This document shows, piece after piece, positions 37,672 to 50,062 of a stretch of 64,000 nt of DNA; the first letter of the stretch is position 1; each line of letters opens with the position of its first letter. Source of the stretch: Tepidamorphaceae bacterium. Lineage in GTDB: Bacteria; Pseudomonadota; Alphaproteobacteria; Rhizobiales; JAKSCL01. The position numbers and the translations under genes are program-made. The notes under the pieces were generated by a model. That model did no database searches. It was not told the origin of the DNA and saw only the letters and a list, made by a program, of their open reading frames with translations. Where the stretch lies: the NCBI GenBank assembly GCA_028289445.1, contig JANQPO010000015.1, positions 1-64,000 on the forward strand, written 5' to 3'.

Positions 37672-39108
37672 CTACTCCGCCGCATCGCGCGTCAGCGTTT
37701 GGCCGGCGAGCCATTCCGACCAGTCCGACAATGCCCGTGCCGCCATCGCAGCTTTGCGCGCGCGCGCCTTTTCTTTGCCGCGCAGACGGTGGCCGTCCGC
37801 CGGTTTTACAACTTCGACCGGCGGAAACAGACCGAAATTCACGTTCATCGGCTGGAAGCTGCGCTTGCCCGAAGCATCGGGAAGGTGGCCGCCAGAGATG
37901 TGGCCGATCAGCGCGCCGATCGCCGTGGTTGTCGGCGGTGATGCCAGTGTGCGTCCGCTCAACTCGGCCGCCGCGAAGCGCCCGGCCATCAGACCCATGG
38001 CGGCACTCTCCACATAGCCTTCGACGCCGGTGATCTGGCCGGCGAAACGAACGCTGGGCCGTTTCTTCAGGCGCAGTTGATGGTCGAGCAGGATTGGGCT
38101 GTTCAAGAACGTGTTGCGGTGCAGGCCGCCGAGCCGCGCGAACTCGGCCTCAGCCAGCCCCGGGATTGTCCGAAAGATGTCTTTCTGGGCGCCGTATTTC
38201 AACTTCGTCTGAAAGCCGACCATGTTGTAGAGCGTTCCAAGCGCGTTGTCCTGGCGCAGTTGGACCACGGCATGGGGCTTCACATCCGGCTGGTGCGGAT
38301 TGGTCAGCCCGACCGGTTTCATAGGGCCGTGGCGCAGTGTTTCGCGCCCGCGCTCGGCCATTACCTCAATCGGCAGGCAGCCGTCAAAGTAAGGCGTATC
38401 AGCTTCCCAGTCCTTGAATTCGGTCGTGTCGCCGGCCAAGAGCGCATCGATGAATGCGTCATATTCAGCCTTGGTCATCGGCAAGTTGATATAGTCCGCG
38501 CCGCTGCCGCCGGGTCCGGCCTTGTCGTAGCGCGACTGGAACCAAGCGATTTCAAAGTCGACCGTCTCCTTATAGATGATCGGCGCGATGGCATCGAAGA
38601 ATGCCAGTTCGCCTTCGCCGGTCGTCTCGGCAATCCAAGCCGACAGCGCATCTGAGGTGAGGGGACCGGTGGCGATGATCGTCGACGGCCAAGCCGGATC
38701 GGGTGCGGCAATCTCGCCGCGATCGATCGTGATCAGCGGGTGTGCCTCAAGCGTCGCCGTCACGGCATCGGAAAACCCGTCGCGATCGACGGCCAGCGCT
38801 CCGCCGGCCGGCACCTGGTTACGGTCGGCGGCGGACATGACGACCGAGCCGGCGCGTCGCAATTCCTCGTGAAGCACGCCGACAGCGTTGCCGGTCGCGT
38901 CGTCGGAGCGGAATGAATTGGAGCAAACCAGTTCCGCCAGGCCGTCGGTCTGGTGGGCCGCCGTGCCGCGGGTCGGCCGCATCTCATGAATGACCACCCG
39001 AACGCCCGCCTGCGCCGCTTGCCAGGCCGCCTCGGAGCCGGCCAGGCCGCCGCCAACCACGTGGAGAGCTTGTGCGTCGGCCGGTTCAACGGGCTGATTT
39101 GTCGCCAT
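37672..39108 (-). CDS. trmFO: Methylenetetrahydrofolate--tRNA-(uracil-5-)-methyltransferase TrmFO
   Basis: A 478-residue FAD- and folate-dependent enzyme that methylates U54 of tRNA. The dinucleotide-binding motif is [16 protein letters not shown] (residues about 16-31). Other family signatures are [25 protein letters not shown] and [10 protein letters not shown]. The length is normal. It is convergent with the DUF4153 gene, with only 3 nt between the stops. Confidence 0.96.
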   Translation of the reverse strand: MATNQPVEPADAQALHVVGGGLAGSEAAWQAAQAGVRVVIHEMRPTRGTAAHQTDGLAELVCSNSFRSDDATGNAVGVLHEELRRAGSVVMSAADRNQVPAGGALAVDRDGFSDAVTATLEAHPLITIDRGEIAAPDPAWPSTIIATGPLTSDALSAWIAETTGEGELAFFDAIAPIIYKETVDFEIAWFQSRYDKAGPGGSGADYINLPMTKAEYDAFIDALLAGDTTEFKDWEADTPYFDGCLPIEVMAERGRETLRHGPMKPVGLTNPHQPDVKPHAVVQLRQDNALGTLYNMVGFQTKLKYGAQKDIFRTIPGLAEAEFARLGGLHRNTFLNSPILLDHQLRLKKRPSVRFAGQITGVEGYVESAAMGLMAGRFAAAELSGRTLASPPTTTAIGALIGHISGGHLPDASGKRSFQPMNVNFGLFPPVEVVKPADGHRLRGKEKARARKAAMAARALSDWSEWLAGQTLTRDAAE

Positions 39109-39186
39109 GTGTCACACTTGTGTCATAGACCGCTCGGCGGCGGCGCAGTATTCGTGCCCGCCCAGACATAGCGAGTGGGAGTTTGA

Positions 39187-39831
39187 ATGACCAGTCGGCA
39201 CGCGCGATATCTCGCCCTCAGCGCGATGCTCGCCCTTGGTGTTGCCGGCTGCGAAACGGGCGTCCAGCAACAACCGACATATCATTTCGAGAAGCTTGGC
39301 ATTCCAGCAGCGACAGCCGACCGCGTCGTCGTCTGCCACGGGTTCGGTTGTGCCCGGCGCACGGCCGTCCAGTTCAGTGCGTCCGACCACCGCCAGCTGA
39401 AGGCAGTGTTCGCCGGCGCGTCTCGGTCGCCCAAAGCCGAACGGAGGGCAATCGGCAAGGCGGTCATGTGGTTCGACCGCCGCTTCGGGCCCGAGGTCGG
39501 AACGGACAAGGATGTTGGCGGGTTCGACCCTGGCAATGCCGGTAAGGTGGGACAGCAGGACTGCATCGACGATGCAACGTCAACGGCGGGTCTTTTGGTC
39601 CTTTTCCAAAAGAACGGTCTGTTGACTCACCACAAGGTGGGCATGCCGGTCGCGCGCGGGTTTTTCCTCGATGGGCGCTATCCGCACGCGACAGCGACGA
39701 TTGTGAACCGGAACGACGATGTGGCCTGGGCGGTCGATCCCTGGCCCTATGACGCGGGCGAGCCACCCGACATCATTCCGTTATCCCAGTGGTTTGAGAT
39801 CAGGCGTGGCGGCGCACGCAAATCCTCGTGA
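39187..39831 (+). CDS. Lipoprotein with possible Cys-His-Asp catalytic triad
   Basis: A 214-residue lipoprotein with lipobox LGVAGC (Cys22). I do not recognise the family with certainty. Residues C126 (QQDCIDDAT), H167 (GRYPHATA) and D184 (WAVDPW) appear in the order and rough spacing of papain-like or transglutaminase-like cysteine enzymes, and the stretch around them looks the most constrained. Cys50 and Cys55 could pair. It is divergent from trmFO and followed by the P460-like gene. Confidence 0.65.
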   Translation: MTSRHARYLALSAMLALGVAGCETGVQQQPTYHFEKLGIPAATADRVVVCHGFGCARRTAVQFSASDHRQLKAVFAGASRSPKAERRAIGKAVMWFDRRFGPEVGTDKDVGGFDPGNAGKVGQQDCIDDATSTAGLLVLFQKNGLLTHHKVGMPVARGFFLDGRYPHATATIVNRNDDVAWAVDPWPYDAGEPPDIIPLSQWFEIRRGGARKSS

Positions 39832-39933
39832 TCGCCCATACAACTCGCGTCACCATCTCGTGTATCCACCTTGCATAACGAAACAACCCGGCAGACATGA
39901 GCGACACTCGGCTTGGTGGCCAGGGGTGACGTT

Positions 39934-40539
39934 ATGTCACGGATACGTTTCGGGCTTTTCACGTTTGCGCTCGCGCTCATCCTCGTTGCGCAGGGCCGCT
40001 CGGAGGAGACGCCTGACGCTCACGTGACGATCGATGACCCGTTCATCCTCGAACCGGACGAAGCGAACCGGCTCTACGATGAGCTGAAAGCTGTCATGCG
40101 GGCTGGATACGCCATAGCGGACTATCCGGCAGCCAGCGTCTACATGGACTGGAAGCGCTACAACACGGCGCCGTTTCTTTCGGCAACCCATGGCCAGCGC
40201 TACGTCAACAGCTACGCCAATGCGCGCGGCATGGATTTTGGCAATCTGGCGCCTGGCGCCCGCTACCCGGAGGGCACGATCCTCGCCAAGGACTCGCTAA
40301 CGGCGATCGCCGCCGATCGGACTTTCCCGGGTGCCTTATTCTTAATGGAAAAGCTCCCTGAAGGCGGACATCCCGAAACCGCCGACTGGCGCTATGTCAT
40401 GATCCTGCCGGACGGCTCGCTCTTCGGCGACACGATGGGCGAGAATGCCAAGAAGGTTGCCTACTGCCACACGTGTCACCTGCGTCGCGAAGACGACGAT
40501 TATGTTTTCTTCGTTCCGCAGGAATATGTGTCGGAGTAG
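39934..40539 (+). CDS. Cytochrome P460-like periplasmic c-type heme protein
   Basis: A 201-residue secreted protein whose signal peptide ends near SEE. A CHTCH heme c attachment motif lies at about residues 178-182. The preceding beta-rich domain (WKRYNTAPFLSATHGQRYVNSYAN, seen as WKRYNTAPFLSATHGQRY; YPEGTILAKDSL) matches the cytochrome P460/c'-beta fold. Members oxidise hydroxylamine or bind NO; this one may simply be an electron-transfer or gas-binding protein. The start at 39934 follows GGGGTGA. Confidence 0.82.
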   Translation: MSRIRFGLFTFALALILVAQGRSEETPDAHVTIDDPFILEPDEANRLYDELKAVMRAGYAIADYPAASVYMDWKRYNTAPFLSATHGQRYVNSYANARGMDFGNLAPGARYPEGTILAKDSLTAIAADRTFPGALFLMEKLPEGGHPETADWRYVMILPDGSLFGDTMGENAKKVAYCHTCHLRREDDDYVFFVPQEYVSE

Positions 40540-40560
40540 GTGCGGTGCTTCGTCGTGGCG

Positions 40561-41904
40561 TTATCCGCGTGAACGGACCGGCACTAAAAACACCAGGCCG
40601 AGGATAAAGAGAACCAGAAGCGGCATGATCCCGATCCGCTGGCTGTCGAACAAACTGGTGGTTACACCAATTGCCCAGGGCGCCAGAAATGCCGTGGCGC
40701 GTCCCGACAGCGCGTAAAGGCCGAAGGCTTCGCCCATCCGGTTTGGCGCGGCTTGATCGACGAGAAGAGGACGCGATGACGCTTGCAGGGCGCCGCCGGC
40801 CGCACCGATCAATGCCCCAGCGCAGTAAAACATGATTGTAGGCGCATTCGAGCCCTCTGCGACCCGTATGAAAAGGACCTCATTCGCTGCCGTCGAGGCG
40901 ACCAGCGCGACCGCGACGATCAAGACCAAGATGGCGATGGCGACAACCGCCTTCGTTCCAATGCGGTTGTCTGCCGCGCCGGCGATGACGCATCCCACGA
41001 TACCCGCAGCGGCGGCTAGAATACCGAATACACCGAGTTGAATGGTCGTCCAGCCCAGCACCCCGACCGCGTAAATGCCGCCGAACGTGTAAAGACCGTT
41101 CAGCGCGTCGCGGTAGAACATGCTTGAGACCAGGAAGGAACACAGGCTGCGCTCCTTCAAGATGTGCCGAAGGGTCGTCCCCAGCTTGGCCAACCCTTCG
41201 CGAACCGCATAGGCGATGCGCTGTCCGCCCGCCGCGTCGGGCGTGTACAAGAAAAGCGGAATGACGAAGACGGCGTACCAAATCGCCGTAAACGGTCCCG
41301 ATGCCCGGTCGCCCTCCAACTGCGCTGGGTCCAGGCCGAAAACCGGATTGAACCCGAGCAAGGTTCTTCCGCTGTTTGGGTCTGCGACGACGAAAGCCAG
41401 CATGAAGAACAGGCAGACCAGGCCGCCGAGATAGCCAAGCGCCCAGGCATTGCCGGAAAGCCCACCGAGCCGCGACCGATCGACCAGGCCGGGCATCATC
41501 GCATTGTTGAAGACGGAGGCGAACTCGAAGCCAACGAGCGTGATGACGAAGGCGGTCAGCGCGAGCAGTGTGATGCCCGGACCGCCGTTCGGTGCCACGA
41601 ACCACAGCGCGATCGCTCCGGCGATCGCGAGGAGGGAAAACCCGAAAATCCAGGGCTTTCGCGGTCCGGCCGCATCGGATATCGCACCTAGGACCGGGGA
41701 CAGGACGGCAATGAGCAGCCCGCCAGTCCCCGCCGCAAATCCCCATATCGCTTGACCCTCTGCCGGGCTCGCCGCGACATGGGCTGCGAAATAGGGGGCG
41801 AAGATGAACGTCACGATCAGCGTATGGAACGGTTGGGCTGCCCAATCGAACAGCATCCAGCTCCAGATGCCCTTACGTGAAACCGATCGCGCCGTATCCG
41901 GCAT
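40561..41904 (-). CDS. UMF1/Atg22-type major facilitator transporter
   Basis: A 447-residue, 12-helix transporter. It starts with the characteristic WSWMLFDWAAQPFHTLIVTFIF, quoted as WMLFDWAAQPFHTLIVTF. Further motifs are SPVLGAISDAAGPRKPW (loop 2-3) and ALQASSRPLLVDQAAPNRMG (loop 10-11). Family members export amino acids from yeast vacuoles; the bacterial substrate is unknown. Confidence 0.88.
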   Translation of the reverse strand: MPDTARSVSRKGIWSWMLFDWAAQPFHTLIVTFIFAPYFAAHVAASPAEGQAIWGFAAGTGGLLIAVLSPVLGAISDAAGPRKPWIFGFSLLAIAGAIALWFVAPNGGPGITLLALTAFVITLVGFEFASVFNNAMMPGLVDRSRLGGLSGNAWALGYLGGLVCLFFMLAFVVADPNSGRTLLGFNPVFGLDPAQLEGDRASGPFTAIWYAVFVIPLFLYTPDAAGGQRIAYAVREGLAKLGTTLRHILKERSLCSFLVSSMFYRDALNGLYTFGGIYAVGVLGWTTIQLGVFGILAAAAGIVGCVIAGAADNRIGTKAVVAIAILVLIVAVALVASTAANEVLFIRVAEGSNAPTIMFYCAGALIGAAGGALQASSRPLLVDQAAPNRMGEAFGLYALSGRATAFLAPWAIGVTTSLFDSQRIGIMPLLVLFILGLVFLVPVRSRG

Positions 41905-41965
41905 TTGCCCCTCTCAAGCGCCTTGCGCTCCGTCAGGTTTTACCAATCCATTTTGACAGGCGATC

Positions 41966-42412
41966 TTACGCCGGCAGCGCCTTTCGCATCTTGATCTTCG
42001 AACCGATACGGCCGGTCTCCACCCAGCCCGTGCGCTGGTAGAGCGCGATGGTGTCCGTCATGTCGCGATGCGTGGCAAGACGAAGTTCTCGCAGCCCGCG
42101 CGCCATCGCCTCTGTCTCCGCCAAGGTCATCAACCGCATGCCAAGACCCGTTCCGCGCGCGTCTGGGTGGACCGCGACATTGACCAGCATCATGAAGTGA
42201 TCGGCGGGCGACAGAACGAGCGCGCCGACAATGCGGTTGTCGGTCTCAGCGACCCAAACGAGACTGTTGGCAATCTCGTCAGCGGCAACGGCCGACATGT
42301 CGGGGAGGTCGGGGATGCTCTCGGCGAACGCGCCATAGGCCGCGTCGAGGCAGGCGGCGAAGTCCTCCGCGTCGTTTACCGTTGCACGGCGTATCGTTGG
42401 ACCCTCAGCCAT
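41966..42412 (-). CDS. GNAT family N-acetyltransferase
   Basis: A 148-residue acetyltransferase. The start at MAEGPTIRRATVNDAE is chosen because GNAT domains begin at this beta strand; an upstream GTG at 42460 would overlap uvrA by 29 nt. The acetyl-CoA loop is VHPDARGTGLGMRLM (motif A), followed by LRLATHRDMTDTIALYQRTGW, seen as MTDTIALYQRTGW. The substrate cannot be predicted. Confidence 0.85.
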   Translation of the reverse strand: MAEGPTIRRATVNDAEDFAACLDAAYGAFAESIPDLPDMSAVAADEIANSLVWVAETDNRIVGALVLSPADHFMMLVNVAVHPDARGTGLGMRLMTLAETEAMARGLRELRLATHRDMTDTIALYQRTGWVETGRIGSKIKMRKALPA

Positions 42413-42431
42413 GTCGGTGACGATCCCGCGT

Positions 42432-45317
<2,886 letters not shown>

Positions 45318-45463
45318 CAGTGTCGTCTTGCCCGTTGCGGCGCGGATCGGCCGATCATCGTTTCATATAGCGCGGCGTCGCCGATTTCACCCATTCCCAG
45401 CGGCTTGTCCTGCAATTTGCTGACATGGGTGTGGCCATCGGGGATTGACGCCGGGACACATTA

Positions 45464-45478
45464 GAACATAAGTAGAAC
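45464..45478 (-). promoter_or_regulatory. LexA (SOS) box, alphaproteobacterial form
   Basis: On the minus strand the sequence reads GTTC-TACTTAT-GTTC, the direct-repeat GTTC-N7-GTTC LexA box of alphaproteobacteria. It lies 146 nt before uvrA and 136 nt before ssb, so it can serve one or both divergent promoters. Confidence 0.85.
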
Positions 45479-45614
45479 AAACAGAGTCGTGGCGTTGGTG
45501 CAAGCCCAAGTTTTCGCCAGCAAAAAGCGGCCCCACGATGGCATAAGTAAAAGGCATCCGCTAGGCTTGCGCGAACAGATGCAAGCTTAAGCGGCGACAA
45601 ACGAGGCAATCATC

Positions 45615-46100
45615 ATGGCAGGTAGCGTCAACAAGGTCATTCTCATCGGCAATCTTGGTGCCGACCCGGAAATTCGCCGCACGCGGGATGGTCGCCCGGT
45701 CGCCAATATGCGCATCGCGACTTCGGAAAGTTGGCGCGACCGCCAAAGCGGCGAGCGCCGTGAGAAGACCGAGTGGCACAATGTCGTCGTCTTTAACGAG
45801 GGCCTGTGCAAGGTCATCGAGCAATATGTGAAGAAAGGCTCGAAGGTTTACATCGAAGGCCAGCTTCAGACCCGCAAATGGGAAGATCAAAGCGGCAATG
45901 ACCGCTACACGACCGAAGTCGTGCTGCAGGGCTTCAACGGCAACTTGACGATGCTCGACGGCCGTCGGGAGTCCGGTATGGGCGATTACGGCGGCGACTA
46001 TGGCGGCGGTTCGCGCTCCGGCGGCGACTTTGGATCGAGCGGCCCGATGGAAACCGGCGGCGGTAGTCGCGCCGACATGGACGACGAAATTCCGTTCTAG
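45615..46100 (+). CDS. ssb: Single-stranded DNA-binding protein
   Basis: A 161-residue SSB with an OB-fold in residues 1-110 ([20 protein letters not shown], seen as [36 protein letters not shown]). It also has a Gly/Asp/Ser-rich flexible linker and the acidic partner-binding tip MDDEIPF. It shares the SOS-box region with uvrA and ends overlapping the stop of the convergent DMT transporter by 4 nt. Confidence 0.97.
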   Translation: MAGSVNKVILIGNLGADPEIRRTRDGRPVANMRIATSESWRDRQSGERREKTEWHNVVVFNEGLCKVIEQYVKKGSKVYIEGQLQTRKWEDQSGNDRYTTEVVLQGFNGNLTMLDGRRESGMGDYGGDYGGGSRSGGDFGSSGPMETGGGSRADMDDEIPF

Positions 46101-47002
46101 CCTGTTTCCGGTTTCGCTGGACGCCGACGAAACGCCCGCAGCGCACGCCCGTCAACGCAGGCCAACCCGACCAGGATCAAGGCCAAGCCGAAAAGTTGGT
46201 TTGGCTCGATCTGTTCGTTCAGGAACGCGACGCCGAGCGCGATGGCGCTGACGGGGATCAAGAAGGTCACAAGCATCAGATTGGTCGGGCCAGCCGACGC
46301 CAGGATGCCGAAGTACAAGATATAGGCAAGCGACGCGCCCAACACGGACAATCCCAGAATCGCAAGCCATGCGGTTGTCGGTAAGGGCGCGAAGGGCATT
46401 TCGACCGTCGCCGCGATCGGCAACATGATAATTGCGGATGCCGTCAACATGCCTGCGGCCGCAACAATCGGCGATCCATGCTTCAACAGACGTTTGCCGA
46501 AATTGGCCGCGAACGCATAGGACAGGCTCGATCCAAGGATCGCGATCATCCCCAAAGAACTTCCGGCGGCGCCGAACAGCGACGGACCGATAAGAACGGC
46601 AGTTCCCACCACACCGATCACAACCCCCGCGATCTTATTGGCTGTCGCCCGTTCTCCGCTCGGCCAATAGTGTCCCACAACGACGGCGAAGAGCGGCGTC
46701 GTCGCGTTCAAGATCGAGGCAAGTCCGGCGGTCACTTCGGTTTGGCCCCAGGTGATCAAGGTGAAGGGGATCGCGTTGTTCAAGATACCCATGACGATAA
46801 ACGCACCCCAGATCGCGCCATTACGCGGGACCGTCTCGCCGGTTGCCAGACAGTAGGCCCAAAGCGCCGCCGCACCGATCGCAACGCGGTAGAAGACGAT
46901 GGTGAGCGGTCCGGCATGGGGCAGCGCCACCTCAACGAAAAAGAATGTCCCGCCCCAGATGAGCGACAACAGGATCAGACGCGACCAGTCGATCAATGAC
47001 AT
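46097..47002 (-). CDS. EamA/DMT superfamily permease
   Basis: A 301-residue drug/metabolite transporter with ten membrane helices in two EamA repeats (first: [19 protein letters not shown]; second begins near [20 protein letters not shown]). Typical elements are [21 protein letters not shown]-like ([17 protein letters not shown]) and [13 protein letters not shown]. The substrate is unknown; many such proteins export amino acids or metabolites. Confidence 0.88.
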   Translation of the reverse strand: MSLIDWSRLILLSLIWGGTFFFVEVALPHAGPLTIVFYRVAIGAAALWAYCLATGETVPRNGAIWGAFIVMGILNNAIPFTLITWGQTEVTAGLASILNATTPLFAVVVGHYWPSGERATANKIAGVVIGVVGTAVLIGPSLFGAAGSSLGMIAILGSSLSYAFAANFGKRLLKHGSPIVAAAGMLTASAIIMLPIAATVEMPFAPLPTTAWLAILGLSVLGASLAYILYFGILASAGPTNLMLVTFLIPVSAIALGVAFLNEQIEPNQLFGLALILVGLACVDGRALRAFRRRPAKPETG

Positions 47003-47119
47003 TCTTGTTAGGCCCTTTCGGCTTGGATGGCCTGAGCGCTATCACTATGGTGTTTGATCGAACACCCGTTTCTTGCGCCCGCTTTCCTGCATGGCGCCGA
47101 TCCCCACAGGAGACCGTCC

Positions 47120-47818
47120 GTGAGCACCCCCATCGACCTTTACTATTGGCCGACACCGAATGGTTGGAAGATCACCATTGCGCTTGAGGAGATGGGACTG
47201 CCCTATGAAATCCACTACATTGATATCGGCAAGGGCGATCAATTCGAACCGGACTTCTTGAAGATCGCGCCGAACAACCGGATGCCGGCGATCGTCGACC
47301 ATGACGGACCCGGTGGCGCGCCGATCTCGGTCTTTGAGTCCGGCGCGATCCTGCAATATCTCGGCCGAAAGACCGCGCAGTTCTATCCGACCGACGAGCG
47401 CGCCCGAGTCGCTGTGGACGAATGGCTATTCTGGCAGATGGGCGGTCTTGGGCCAATGGCCGGGCAAGCGCACCACTTCCGGCAATACGCGCCCGAACAA
47501 GTGCCCTATGCGATCGATCGCTACACCAATGAGGTCAATCGGCTTTATGGTGTGATGAACAAACGCCTGGATGGCCGCGACTTCCTCGCCGGCGATTACT
47601 CGATTGCCGATATGGCGTGCATTGGCTGGGTGAAGCCCTATGAGCGTCAGGGACAGGATCTCAAAGACTTCCCGAACCTGAAGGCCTGGTTCGAGCGCAT
47701 GTTGGCGCGCCCGGCCGTGGCGAAGGGCTTGGAGGTTGGAATAGAGAAGCGCGAGCAGTTGAATCTTGCTGCAGACAAGGACGCTCAATCCGTCCTGTTC
47801 GGCCAGCGCGCCCAGTAG
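47120..47818 (+). CDS. Glutathione S-transferase (YfcG/YghU-like)
   Basis: A 232-residue GST. The start is GTG 47120, after CAGGAG. The N-terminal thioredoxin-like domain reads IDLYYWPTPNGWKITIALEE, then PNNRMPAIVDHDG (cis-Pro glutathione site) and VFESGAILQYL. The C-terminal helical domain begins near residue 90 (VDEWLFWQMGGLGPMAGQ). The TPNGWK element near the N-terminus is typical of Nu-class disulfide-bond oxidoreductase GSTs such as YfcG. Confidence 0.88.
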   Translation: MSTPIDLYYWPTPNGWKITIALEEMGLPYEIHYIDIGKGDQFEPDFLKIAPNNRMPAIVDHDGPGGAPISVFESGAILQYLGRKTAQFYPTDERARVAVDEWLFWQMGGLGPMAGQAHHFRQYAPEQVPYAIDRYTNEVNRLYGVMNKRLDGRDFLAGDYSIADMACIGWVKPYERQGQDLKDFPNLKAWFERMLARPAVAKGLEVGIEKREQLNLAADKDAQSVLFGQRAQ

Positions 47819-48207
47819 ACGAGGCCGGGCGTTCGCTTAAGTTTCGTTGCGCGGTTGGGGGGCGCCTTTCGCCGTTTGTGCGGTGTTGGAGCCTCGGTTC
47901 GGTCAAGTTTGTTTCTCGCAGAACGGCCTGCATCCTCGTCGTGTGGTTACTGCAACCTTTCCGCGATCTTGCAGCGGCAAACCTCAGTCCATTGATTCAA
48001 AACAGTTTTTCGGAAAAAGAACCCTAAACTCGAGTAAATTTTACAGAAAATTCGAACTTTGCAGACGTTCCATTAACTCCACCGCTTAACGCCGGATTCA
48101 AGCCCGGCCGGTCATCCTCTGCGGGTCGCTCGAAATAAGCGCGACGGGACAATGGCTTATCGGCGCCCGGAAAAACGACGGCGCTCAAGCTCGAAGAGGA
48201 TGACAGG
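47819..48207. other. 389-bp intergenic region, no gene supported
   Basis: The region includes an AT-rich stretch (about 47990-48065) in otherwise GC-rich DNA, with TTTTTCGGAAAAA at about 48006. That stretch could hold a promoter or a small RNA, but I see no clear hairpin-terminator pair. An 80-codon open frame at 47847 has no ribosome site and unlikely composition. Confidence 0.45.
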
Positions 48208-48477
48208 ATGGCACGGATTGATTTTGGCGACGCCGAGGCGGCCTTGATGGCACCGGAGCAAGCAACCAGCGAGACCTATTTCAGGCTCGGCATGATGTAT
48301 TCGACCGGCACGGATTGCGCGCCGGACCGCGTTGCGGCCCACAAGTGGTTCAACATCGCGGCGGCGCGCGGTCATGACCAGGCGGCCTCGTACCGCCAGG
48401 AGCTGGCCATCGAGATGGTCGAAGAGGAAGTGCGCGAAGCGCTTCGCCAGGCCCGCGAGTTTTTGACCCTCCACTAA
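48208..48477 (+). CDS. Short Sel1-repeat protein
   Basis: An 89-residue cytoplasmic protein containing one to two Sel1-type helical repeats (SETYFRLGMMYSTGTDC, RVAAHKWFNIAAARGHDQA) and a charged C-terminal helix. ATG 48208 follows GAGGATGACAGG. Such short proteins are common in Rhizobiales; the partner is unknown. Confidence 0.8.
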   Translation: MARIDFGDAEAALMAPEQATSETYFRLGMMYSTGTDCAPDRVAAHKWFNIAAARGHDQAASYRQELAIEMVEEEVREALRQAREFLTLH

Positions 48478-48532
48478 GTCGGTCCGGTACGGCATCGCCT
48501 GCATGGGCAGATGCCGCCGGCCGAATGGGGCC

Positions 48533-49426
48533 TCAGCTCGCCAGGCGATCCTTGGCGGCGAAGTACGCCAGTGTGCCGCGATCGATGACGGCATCGCTTG
48601 GCACAAGCTCGTGTGGGTCGATATCGCTTGCTTGGCTCAAGCGGTCGTAGAGCGGCCCGAAATCGGCCGCGCAAGCTTCGCGTAACGCCTCGAAACTGTC
48701 GATGACGAAATAAGTCTTCTGGAAGTCGTCGATGATGTAGTTGGTGCGCATCACGCGCTCCAGATCGAAGGCGACGCGGTGTGGCGAGTCGCTTTCCAGT
48801 GCAAACACGCTTTCCGCCGTCGATGACATGATACCGGCGCCGAACAGCTTCAGCCCATCGGGCGAAAGCACCAGACCGAACTCCACCGTATACCAGTAGA
48901 GCCGCGCCAGATTGGGCAAGCAGTCTCGCGTCATAGCGCGCTGCCCGCCCTTGCCATAGGCCTGGATGAAATCGGAATAGACCGGGTCGGCGAGCAACGG
49001 CACGTGGCCGAAAATGTCATGAAAGATGTCTGGCTCTTCCAGATAGTCGAGCTGCGATTCCGGGCGGATGAACGCGCCGGCGGGGAAGCGCTTGTTGGCC
49101 AAGTGGTCGAAAAAGACCGGGTCCGGAACCAGATCCGTAACGGGAACCACGCGCCAGCCCGTCATGGGTTCCAAACGGTCGCTGAGCGCTTCCATGTTCG
49201 GGATGCCGGATGCCGACAATTGCAGCGTGTCGAGCGCCTCCAGATACTCAGGACAGGCTCGGGTCTTCAAGACATCGCGGGACCGCGCGAACAGGCGGTC
49301 CCAGCGATCGTGTTCCTCGGGCGTGTAGGACGTCCAGTCTTGGTCGATCGTGTAGTCGGCATTGCGCTTGGCGGACTTGTAACGGTTCTTTTCCTCCGCG
49401 ACCGCAGTCGGCGTTGTGTTGGTCAT
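48533..49426 (-). CDS. phhA: Phenylalanine 4-monooxygenase
   Basis: A 297-residue non-heme iron, tetrahydropterin-dependent hydroxylase converting phenylalanine to tyrosine. The iron facial triad is visible: H136 and H141 in DIFHDIFGHVPLL, and E182 in WYTVEFGLV. The start at 49426 is preceded by GGAGAG; a longer reading has no support. It lacks the N-terminal regulatory ACT domain of animal enzymes, as expected for bacteria. It is divergent from an Lrp-type regulator. It supplies tyrosine to the catabolic genes downstream in the window. Confidence 0.96.
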   Translation of the reverse strand: MTNTTPTAVAEEKNRYKSAKRNADYTIDQDWTSYTPEEHDRWDRLFARSRDVLKTRACPEYLEALDTLQLSASGIPNMEALSDRLEPMTGWRVVPVTDLVPDPVFFDHLANKRFPAGAFIRPESQLDYLEEPDIFHDIFGHVPLLADPVYSDFIQAYGKGGQRAMTRDCLPNLARLYWYTVEFGLVLSPDGLKLFGAGIMSSTAESVFALESDSPHRVAFDLERVMRTNYIIDDFQKTYFVIDSFEALREACAADFGPLYDRLSQASDIDPHELVPSDAVIDRGTLAYFAAKDRLAS

Positions 49427-49514
49427 GGCGCTCTCCAATTGCAGATGCCCGCGCGCCTCGAGTCGGCGAGCGTCGGCGTTTTTGAAGCGTCTCACGGAAC
49501 GCTCGAAAAGAGAT

Positions 49515-49557
49515 TCCAGTTTTGCTGGAGTTCAGACAAAATATGGAAGAATATTCC
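49515..49557. promoter_or_regulatory. Two candidate Lrp-type operators between phhA and its regulator
   Basis: TCCAG-N5-CTGGA lies at 49515-49529 and GGAA-N5-TTCC at 49545-49557, with centres 29 nt apart (near three helical turns). They lie in the AT-rich divergent region between phhA (start 49426) and the Lrp/AsnC gene (start 49596), where an autoregulator and activator would bind. Confidence 0.5.
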
Positions 49558-49595
49558 GACCAGAGATCAAAAATGAAACAGAGTGATCAAGAAGA

Positions 49596-50051
49596 ATGCT
49601 TCACGAAAACGATCGCAAGATTCTGCAGGAAATACAGCGTGACGCGACACTGTCACTGAAGGAGCTTTCGGAGCGCCTTGCCATGTCGCAATCGACGGTT
49701 TGGCGCCGGATCCAGGATCTGGAAGCCTCCGGCGTGATTACGGGCCGTGTCACGCTCGTCGATCCGACCCATGTCGGCCTGACCGTGTGTTGCCTGGTGC
49801 AGGTCAATATCGTCGAGCACAAGGCGAACGTGCGTCGCGCCTTTGAGCGGTTCGTCGCTGACGCCGACGCGGTGCTTCAGTGCTTCGCCATCACCGGCGG
49901 CCATGATTACACGTTGATCGTCCGGACACGGACCGTCGAAGAGTATGAGAATTTCTTGATGAACGACTTGCTGGCTCATCCCAGTGTTGCCACAACGGCA
50001 ACCCACTTGGCGCTGCGGCAGCATAAGAACACGACGATCCTGCCGTGCTGA
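49596..50051 (+). CDS. Lrp/AsnC family transcriptional regulator (phhA side)
   Basis: A 151-residue regulator. The N-terminal HTH is NDRKILQEIQRDATLSLKEL ... MSQSTVWRRIQDLEASGVI (residues 4-48), followed by the RAM/ActR ligand-binding domain (VLQCFAITGGHDYTLIVRT). Divergence from phhA suggests it controls phenylalanine hydroxylation in response to an aromatic amino acid, which is inference from position. Confidence 0.92.
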   Translation: MLHENDRKILQEIQRDATLSLKELSERLAMSQSTVWRRIQDLEASGVITGRVTLVDPTHVGLTVCCLVQVNIVEHKANVRRAFERFVADADAVLQCFAITGGHDYTLIVRTRTVEEYENFLMNDLLAHPSVATTATHLALRQHKNTTILPC

Positions 50052-50062
50052 TTGTGCAGGGT

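Noticed and set aside
47847-48089. 80-codon open frame in the GST-Sel1 gap
   Set aside because: It has no ribosome-binding site, a Cys/Phe/Ser-rich unlikely composition and no recognisable domain.
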